From: JBBDRJ01 sp963766295
GTDB lineage: Bacteria; Actinomycetota; JAICYB01
Assembly: GCA_963766295.1 (NCBI GenBank)
Contig: CAVXYW010000002.1
Span: 1,798,001-1,862,000 of the forward strand
Length of the DNA: 64,000 nt
Reading direction: 5' to 3'
The position numbers and the translations under genes are program-made. Positions 59,485 to 64,000 of this stretch are shown piece by piece. The notes beneath the pieces are model-generated. The model worked only from the letters and a program-made list of their open reading frames with translations. It was not told where the DNA came from and ran no database searches. The number at the start of each line of letters is the position of its first letter. Position 1 is the first letter of the stretch.

Positions 59485-60705
59485 ATGTCCGACCAAACCT
59501 TCGTCGTTGTTGGTGCGAACCTCACTGGGGGCCGCGCCGTCGAAGGACTGCGAAAGGAGGGCTTCGACGGCCGGATAGTCCTCGTGGGCGAAGAGCCGGA
59601 CCGGCCGTATTTCCGTCCCCCGCTTTCGAAGGACGTGCTTCGCGGGGAGTCGGAGGCCGACTCCGTCTTCGTCCATCCGCAGGAGTGGTACGACGATCAC
59701 GACGTCGAGTTGATGCTTGGCGTTCGCGCCGAATCACTCGATCCGACCGGCTCCGTATCTCTATCGAACGGCGAAACGATCACCTTCGACCGGTGCCTGC
59801 TGGCAACGGGCGGACGTCCACGGATCCTTCGGGTTCCCGGCGCAGAACTTCCCGGCGTGTACTACTTGCGCACTCTCGCCGATGCGAAGGTTCTGTCCGA
59901 GAAGTTGAAGCAGCGCCCCCGAGTGCTCGTCGTGGGGGCCGGCTTCATCGGGGCAGAGGTTGCAGCTTCGGCCCGCGAAGTCGGCTGCGAAGTGACCGTC
60001 GTCGAGATCTTCGCGGTGCCGTTGCAGAGAGTGCTCGGCGACGACATCGGCGCGGTTTACGCGCAGATCCATCGAGACCACGGGGTACAACTTCATCTCG
60101 GCGAAGTCGTCGAACGATTCGAGGGAACCGACAGAGTCGAATCCGTGGTCGGCAGCTCCGGAACTTCGTACGCAGCCGACATCGTGGTCGTCGGTGTCGG
60201 GATAGCTCCGAACGTCGAGCTGGCCGAAGAAGCCGGCATCGAATGCGGGGACGGGATCATCGTCGACGAGCACTGCCGCACGTCGATCCCTAACATCTTT
60301 GCTGCCGGCGACGTGTCCAACCATCCAGGCGCTTACTCCGGCCGGCACATTAGGGTCGAGCATTTCCAGAACGCCCAGAACCAGGGAATGGCTGCGGGCC
60401 GCAGCATGGCGGGCAACCAGACGCCTTTTCACGAGGTTCCGTGGTTCTGGTCGGACCAGTACGACGTGAACCTACAGATGCTCGGACATCCATCACCGGA
60501 GGCTTTTCGGATCGTCCGCGGAAGCCTGGAGGACCGCAACTTCACGGCGATCTATAGCTACGGCAACCAGATCACCGCCGCTATCGCACTGAACCGAGGA
60601 CGCGACGTCTCAGCGCTGCGAAGACTCATGGAACGCCGTATAGCCGTCGATCCGACGACTCTCGCCGACGAAGACGTCTCCCTCAAGGACCTTCTCAAGA
60701 CTTAG
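59485..60705 (+). CDS. Ferredoxin/rubredoxin reductase-like FAD and NAD(P) oxidoreductase
   Basis: A 406-residue protein of the pyridine-nucleotide-disulphide family. TFVVVGANLTGGRAVEGLRK (FAD loop), RPYFRPPLSKDVLRGE, LLATGGRPRIL, VLVVGAGFIGAEVAASAREV (NAD loop) and IFAAGDVSNHPGAY are present. The C-terminal domain has PWFWSDQYDVNLQMLGH. This is typical of BphA4/ThcD-like reductases that feed electrons to P450s or dioxygenases. No partner ferredoxin lies beside it. It ends 3 bp before the converging tag gene. Confidence 0.93.
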   Translation: MSDQTFVVVGANLTGGRAVEGLRKEGFDGRIVLVGEEPDRPYFRPPLSKDVLRGESEADSVFVHPQEWYDDHDVELMLGVRAESLDPTGSVSLSNGETITFDRCLLATGGRPRILRVPGAELPGVYYLRTLADAKVLSEKLKQRPRVLVVGAGFIGAEVAASAREVGCEVTVVEIFAVPLQRVLGDDIGAVYAQIHRDHGVQLHLGEVVERFEGTDRVESVVGSSGTSYAADIVVVGVGIAPNVELAEEAGIECGDGIIVDEHCRTSIPNIFAAGDVSNHPGAYSGRHIRVEHFQNAQNQGMAAGRSMAGNQTPFHEVPWFWSDQYDVNLQMLGHPSPEAFRIVRGSLEDRNFTAIYSYGNQITAAIALNRGRDVSALRRLMERRIAVDPTTLADEDVSLKDLLKT

Positions 60706-60708
60706 TCC

Positions 60709-61341
60709 TCAGACCGGACGCTTGAACTTCGTTCGGTCCCGTTCGACCTTCACGCGGAAATCGCAGGCGCTCAAGTGATCGTTGACCAATCCCATCGCTT
60801 GCATGAAGGAGTAAGCCGTCGTCGGCCCGACGAACCCCCAGCCACGCTTGCGCAGGTCTTTGCTCATGGCTTTGGCTTCGTTGCTGGTTGTGTCTTGCGT
60901 GAGGGTCGCCCAGTCGAGCTTGTTCGGCCGGGTCGACGGATCCGGTTCGTAGCGCCAGATGTACGCCGCCAGGCTCCCGAACTCGTCCTGCAGCTCGATG
61001 CAGCGGCGGGCGTTGTTGATGGTCGCGTCGATCTTCGCTCTGTTGCGCACGATGCCAGCGTCCGACATCAGCCTGGCCGCGCTGCGCTCGTTGAACCGGG
61101 CGATCGCCTGGACGTCGAAACCCTTGAAGGCCCTCCGGAAGTTCTCACGCTTGCGGAGGATCGTCAGCCAGCTCAATCCCGATTGGAAACCTTCGAGGCT
61201 CAACTTCTCGAAGAGCCGCACGTCGTCGGAAACCGGACGCCCCCACTCGTGGTCGTGGTAGCTCTCGTACAGAGGGTCCCCAGCGCACCACCAGCAGCGA
61301 GCTATGCCGTCATTGCCGACCTTCACTCCCTCTTGCCGCAT
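60709..61341 (-). CDS. tag: DNA-3-methyladenine glycosylase I
   Basis: A 210-residue protein. ARCWWCAGDPLYESYHDHEW and RPVSDDVRLFEKLSLEGFQS give the N-terminal zinc Cys/His and fold start; GLSWLTILRKRENFRRAFKG and the end GPTTAYSFMQAMGLVNDHLS are highly conserved. It removes 3-methyladenine from DNA. The C-terminal Cys/His (HLSACDF) can complete the zinc site. No alkylation-response genes lie beside it. Confidence 0.94.
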   Translation of the reverse strand: MRQEGVKVGNDGIARCWWCAGDPLYESYHDHEWGRPVSDDVRLFEKLSLEGFQSGLSWLTILRKRENFRRAFKGFDVQAIARFNERSAARLMSDAGIVRNRAKIDATINNARRCIELQDEFGSLAAYIWRYEPDPSTRPNKLDWATLTQDTTSNEAKAMSKDLRKRGWGFVGPTTAYSFMQAMGLVNDHLSACDFRVKVERDRTKFKRPV

Positions 61342-61347
61342 GCGGTC

Positions 61348-61791
61348 TTACTGAATTGCTTCTACGAGCCGCTTGAGCTCACGGAGGGAGGAATCGAGAT
61401 CGTTCTGTGCATTTCGATTCACGAAGCTCGCAACGACGCGGCCTAGGATCCCTCCGGGCAGGTTGTAGCTCGCGCGCAACACGACATTGGTCGAGTCGCC
61501 TTCGGGTGTCAGTGTCCATCTTCCTTCGACCCGGGGCCCTTCCATCGACCGGAACGCGATCGTGCCCGGACGTTCGTGCTCGGTCACCTGAAGCCGCCCG
61601 TCCAGATGAGTGGGCCCGGCCTGAACACCGATCTTGAACACGGCGCCGACCCCCGTCCCACCGTCGGAGTCCACGAGCACCCACTTGTCGACGCGGCGCA
61701 AGTACTTCATCGCGTTCTCCCAGTCATCGATGTAATCGAAGACGGCCTCGGGCGGCGCGGCGATGCGGGTCTTTGACGTGATCTCCGACAC
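61348..61791 (-). CDS. SRPBCC-family (polyketide cyclase/START-like) protein
   Basis: About 147 residues from GTG 61791. SEITSKTRIAAPPEAVFDYI is the usual opening strand and helix. KIGVQAGPTHLDGRLQVTEH and VLRASYNLPGGILGRVVASF complete the helix-grip fold that encloses a hydrophobic ligand. A minus-strand -10 TACGCT ends 7 nt before the GTG, favouring this start over codons further up, which lie inside the divergent gene. The ligand is unknown. Confidence 0.85.
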   Translation of the reverse strand: MSEITSKTRIAAPPEAVFDYIDDWENAMKYLRRVDKWVLVDSDGGTGVGAVFKIGVQAGPTHLDGRLQVTEHERPGTIAFRSMEGPRVEGRWTLTPEGDSTNVVLRASYNLPGGILGRVVASFVNRNAQNDLDSSLRELKRLVEAIQ

Positions 61792-61797
61792 AAGGAG

Positions 61798-61804
61798 TAG
61801 CGTA
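61798..61804. promoter_or_regulatory. Overlapping divergent -10 elements (TAGCGTA)
   Basis: Plus-strand TAGCGT (61798-61803) would start the SCP2 message with a short leader holding AAGGAGG (61821-61827). Minus-strand TACGCT (61804-61799) lies 7 nt before the SRPBCC GTG. Both use the same seven bases. Confidence 0.5.
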
Positions 61805-61832
61805 CGTGGCGAACACCAATAAGGAGGAATCC

Positions 61833-62246
61833 ATGGCACAGGATGCACGCGAGATCCTCGAGCAGGCCGTCAAGGGGAAGGCCGACGACGAGATCAAGTC
61901 GTTCGCGGAAACGATGGGCGGCACGGAAGCCGTCCTCGACCTGACCTTCGAGGGTCAGAAGGCCGCTCTGAACCCGGACAAGGCTCAGGACGCCATCATC
62001 GGCTACGAGCTGACCGACGGCGACAAAACGTACAGCTACGTCGTCACGATCAAGGACAAGGCTGCGTCCTTCGAGAAGAAGGAGCCTACCGACGCCCGCG
62101 TGACCCTCGGCCTTTCCTTCACCGACTATCTCCGTCTCATCGCCGGCGAGCTGGACGGTATGCAGGCTTTCATGCAGGGGAAACTGAAGCTCAAGGGCGA
62201 CATGATGTTCGCGCAGCAGGTCCCGATGATGTTCGACCTCACATAG
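61833..62246 (+). CDS. SCP2 sterol-transfer-family protein
   Basis: A 137-residue protein from ATG 61833 with AAGGAGG 5 nt upstream; a GTG 27 bp earlier is in frame but has no ribosome site. The alpha/beta pattern of SCP2 is seen: DLTFEGQKAALNPDKAQDA, SYVVTIKDKAASFEKKEP, DARVTLGLSFTDYLRLIAGE, ending FMQGKLKLKGDMMFAQQ. It binds acyl chains or sterols and may supply the acyl-CoA synthetase encoded 13 bp downstream. Confidence 0.92.
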   Translation: MAQDAREILEQAVKGKADDEIKSFAETMGGTEAVLDLTFEGQKAALNPDKAQDAIIGYELTDGDKTYSYVVTIKDKAASFEKKEPTDARVTLGLSFTDYLRLIAGELDGMQAFMQGKLKLKGDMMFAQQVPMMFDLT

Positions 62247-62259
62247 GCCAACCAAGCGC

Positions 62260-63831
62260 GTGAGCCTGTTCGACGACGCTATTGCGATCGTCCGGTCGGG
62301 AGTCCTGCGTCCGCTCGGCCCTCGGACCATGTTCGAACTCACTCGCCTTCTGATCAGGGAGGGCTTCAAGGCCCACCTCATCTATGCGCTGCACGGCACT
62401 CAGGACGCGAGCAAGCCTGCACTCATATACGAAGGACGCGTCACCACTTGGGGCGAGCTGCTCGACCGGATGAAGCGACTCGCGAACCACCTCGTAGCGA
62501 TGGGGGTCGACAGGAATTCAGGTGTTGCAGTGATGCTCCCCAACCGCCCCGAGTTCCTCGAAGCCAATGCCGCAGCCATGCGCATCGGATCCCGGCTCTC
62601 GTTCATCAATCCCCGGGCTCCGTCCGACGATGCGAAATCGCTCGTCGAGCGCGCGGGGGCCGGCGTGTTGGTGACGCACCGCGACGACGTCGAAACAGGT
62701 GGAGTTGTTCTGCGCACAGGCGAGCACTACGAGCTCGCCGTCATGGACGCCCCAGCCGGTGACCCACCAGTCGATCGGAACGCCAAGAGTGAAGTCGTCG
62801 TGTTCACCTCCGGGACCACGGGCCGGCCCAAGGGCGCCGTGCGTTCCTTCGAATCTTCCGTTTCCCCGAAGCTCGCCGGAGGTTTTCTACGCCTACTTCC
62901 CCTGAAGACAAGCGACGTCCACATGGTCGTTTGTCCCCTTTACCACGCGTCGGGTTCGGGCTTCGCGACCATCGGACAGGTTCTTGGCAACACACTGGTT
63001 CTCGTCGAGAAGTTCTCGCCAGAAGCTTTCTGCCGGCACGTTCAAGAGCACAAAGTGACGTCTACATGCGTAGTTCCGACGATGCTGCACCAGCTCGCGG
63101 CCTGGGACGGAGTTCGCGACTACGACCTCTCGACTCTCCGCGTCGTGGTTTGCACGGGCTCTCCTCTTCGAGAGGAAGTGCGCAAGGAAGCCCGTGATCT
63201 GCTCGGCGACGTTGTGTACGACCTCTACGGATCAACGGAGATGGCGATGGTCACCATCGCCACGCCGGAGGATCAGAGGCGCAAGCCCGGATCGGTTGGA
63301 AAGCCCGTGCCCGGAGTCGATGTGCGGATCACCGATACCGACGGGAAAGCGCTCCCGCAGGGAGAGCGAGGGGAGATCTGGGCTTCGTCGGCCGCACGCA
63401 TGTCCGGCTACATCGACGACCCCGAACTAACCGATGAAAGGCTGCGCGACGGCTACGTATCGGTGCGCGACGTTGGTTACCTCGACGAAGACGGCTACTT
63501 ATTCGTGGTCGATCGCGCCGACGACATGATCATCTCCGGCGGTGTGAATGTTTACCCAGCGGAGACCGAGGTCGCGCTGAACGGACATCCGAAGGTCGAC
63601 GAATCCGCGGTGTTGGGAGTGAGCGACCCGAAGTGGGGGCAGAAGATCGTCGCCGCCGTCGTCCGGAGCGAGGATGTGACCGAGGACGAGCTCATCACGT
63701 GGTGCAAGGAGAACGCGTCCTACGCTGCGGTGCCAAAGGAAGTGCGCTTCCTCGACGCCCTTCCACGCAACGACATCGGAAAGATCGACAAGAAACAGCT
63801 CGCTGCCGCTTGGGACGAGACAAAGGCATGA
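62260..63831 (+). CDS. Acyl-CoA synthetase (AMP-forming)
   Basis: A 523-residue ANL-superfamily ligase with GTG start. VVVFTSGTTGRPKGAVRSFE (P-loop), VYDLYGSTEMAMVTIATPED (A5 motif) and FVVDRADDMIISGGVNVYPA (hinge) are canonical. The terminal NDIGKIDKKQL carries the catalytic Lys. The N-terminal part suits medium/long chain or aromatic acids (FadD-like). It lies next to an SCP2 protein. The stop overlaps the next ATG (ATGA). Confidence 0.95.
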   Translation: MSLFDDAIAIVRSGVLRPLGPRTMFELTRLLIREGFKAHLIYALHGTQDASKPALIYEGRVTTWGELLDRMKRLANHLVAMGVDRNSGVAVMLPNRPEFLEANAAAMRIGSRLSFINPRAPSDDAKSLVERAGAGVLVTHRDDVETGGVVLRTGEHYELAVMDAPAGDPPVDRNAKSEVVVFTSGTTGRPKGAVRSFESSVSPKLAGGFLRLLPLKTSDVHMVVCPLYHASGSGFATIGQVLGNTLVLVEKFSPEAFCRHVQEHKVTSTCVVPTMLHQLAAWDGVRDYDLSTLRVVVCTGSPLREEVRKEARDLLGDVVYDLYGSTEMAMVTIATPEDQRRKPGSVGKPVPGVDVRITDTDGKALPQGERGEIWASSAARMSGYIDDPELTDERLRDGYVSVRDVGYLDEDGYLFVVDRADDMIISGGVNVYPAETEVALNGHPKVDESAVLGVSDPKWGQKIVAAVVRSEDVTEDELITWCKENASYAAVPKEVRFLDALPRNDIGKIDKKQLAAAWDETKA

Positions 63832-64000
63832 CAACTCTCGCCGAACTGATGGCGGATCTCAGGATGGAAACGGCCGTACTCGACGGTGTGCTTTCAAAGT
63901 TGGACGAAGCCGGATGGCACAAGGAGACGCCGGCCGTGGGCTGGGACACGCACGACACGGTTGCTCATCTCGCGGACACGAACGACATCATGTTCGACTC
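63828..64000 (+). CDS. DinB-like/maleylpyruvate-isomerase-N family protein, 3' truncated by window edge
   Basis: The first 57 residues are visible: MTTLAELMADLRMETAVLDG, then WHKETPAVGWDTHDTVAHLA and DTNDIMFD. The W-D-x-H-D-x-V-A-H-L pattern with an added HLA is typical of actinobacterial TIGR03084/mycothiol-dependent maleylpyruvate isomerase N-terminal domains, where His ligates a metal. ATGA overlap with the synthetase. Confidence 0.75.
   Translation, partial: MTTLAELMADLRMETAVLDGVLSKLDEAGWHKETPAVGWDTHDTVAHLADTNDIMFD

Overview
The window is GC-rich, densely packed chromosomal DNA, most likely from a member of the Actinomycetota. Pointers to that phylum are membrane adenylate cyclases of the mycobacterial Rv1318c/Rv1320c type, a SCO6745-like protein, a DUF5679 zinc ribbon, an LLM-type oxidoreductase, crotonyl-CoA carboxylase/reductase with a MeaA-type mutase, 4-bp start/stop overlaps, and many leaderless starts. 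The genus cannot be told from sequence alone. No rRNA, tRNA, CRISPR array, insertion sequence or prophage was seen. Gene content is mostly acyl-CoA and branched-chain metabolism, with signalling, metal-resistance and surface-structure islands.

Layout. 1-12.4 kb: end of a cation transporter, gamma-glutamyltransferase, DMT exporter, two tandem double-domain VOC proteins, amidohydrolase, crotonyl-CoA carboxylase/reductase, DUF402 protein, CoA transferase, a lipoprotein-like protein, and a standalone biotin carrier divergent from an acyl-CoA carboxyltransferase. 12.4-21.0 kb: five paralogous six-helix HAMP adenylate cyclases with a BtuF-like gene among them. 21-23.8 kb: LLM oxidoreductase, small proteins and an MBL hydrolase. 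23.8-26.0 kb: an arsenic locus (arsR, arsM fused to an ArsN-like acetyltransferase, CDF transporter, and an 11-codon Cys-rich peptide gene with an extended Shine-Dalgarno sequence). 26-29.6 kb: hydroxyacyl-CoA dehydrogenase, MFS transporter and alpha-L-fucosidase on the minus strand. 29.7-31.6 kb: MeaA-type mutase. 31.9-36.4 kb: a secreted lysozyme-like protein, MpaB-type oxygenase with TetR, CapA-like protein and an acyl-CoA dehydrogenase. 36.4-41.1 kb: a surface island with an amber-interrupted secreted protein, DUF5679, three prepilin-like proteins and a Ser/Gly-rich anchored protein. 41.2-47.1 kb: leucine-degradation operon (methylcrotonyl-CoA carboxylase beta and alpha, HMG-CoA lyase) with a nucleotidyltransferase and a PfkB kinase inserted. 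47.2-64 kb: LuxR regulator, FAD oxidoreductase, a birA operon, biotin carboxylase/BCCP, MBL hydrolase, larE with a NIL-domain protein, CvpA, infA, SCO6745-like, LOG family, ferredoxin-reductase-like, tag, SRPBCC, SCP2, acyl-CoA synthetase and a partial DinB/maleylpyruvate-isomerase-like gene.

How the parts fit. Ccr plus the MeaA-type mutase point to an ethylmalonyl-CoA pathway or ethylmalonyl-CoA supply. The several biotin-dependent carboxylase parts (standalone carrier, two biotin carboxylases, two carboxyltransferases) share one BirA. The cyclase array implies a strong cAMP input, although no canonical CRP-spaced site was seen.

Caveat. At least ten apparent single-base frameshifts fall in five genes, mostly one-base insertions, plus one amber codon. 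Five of the frameshifts lie within about 1 kb of the arsenic locus. Consensus error and real decay cannot be told apart here, so products of those genes are described as if restored.
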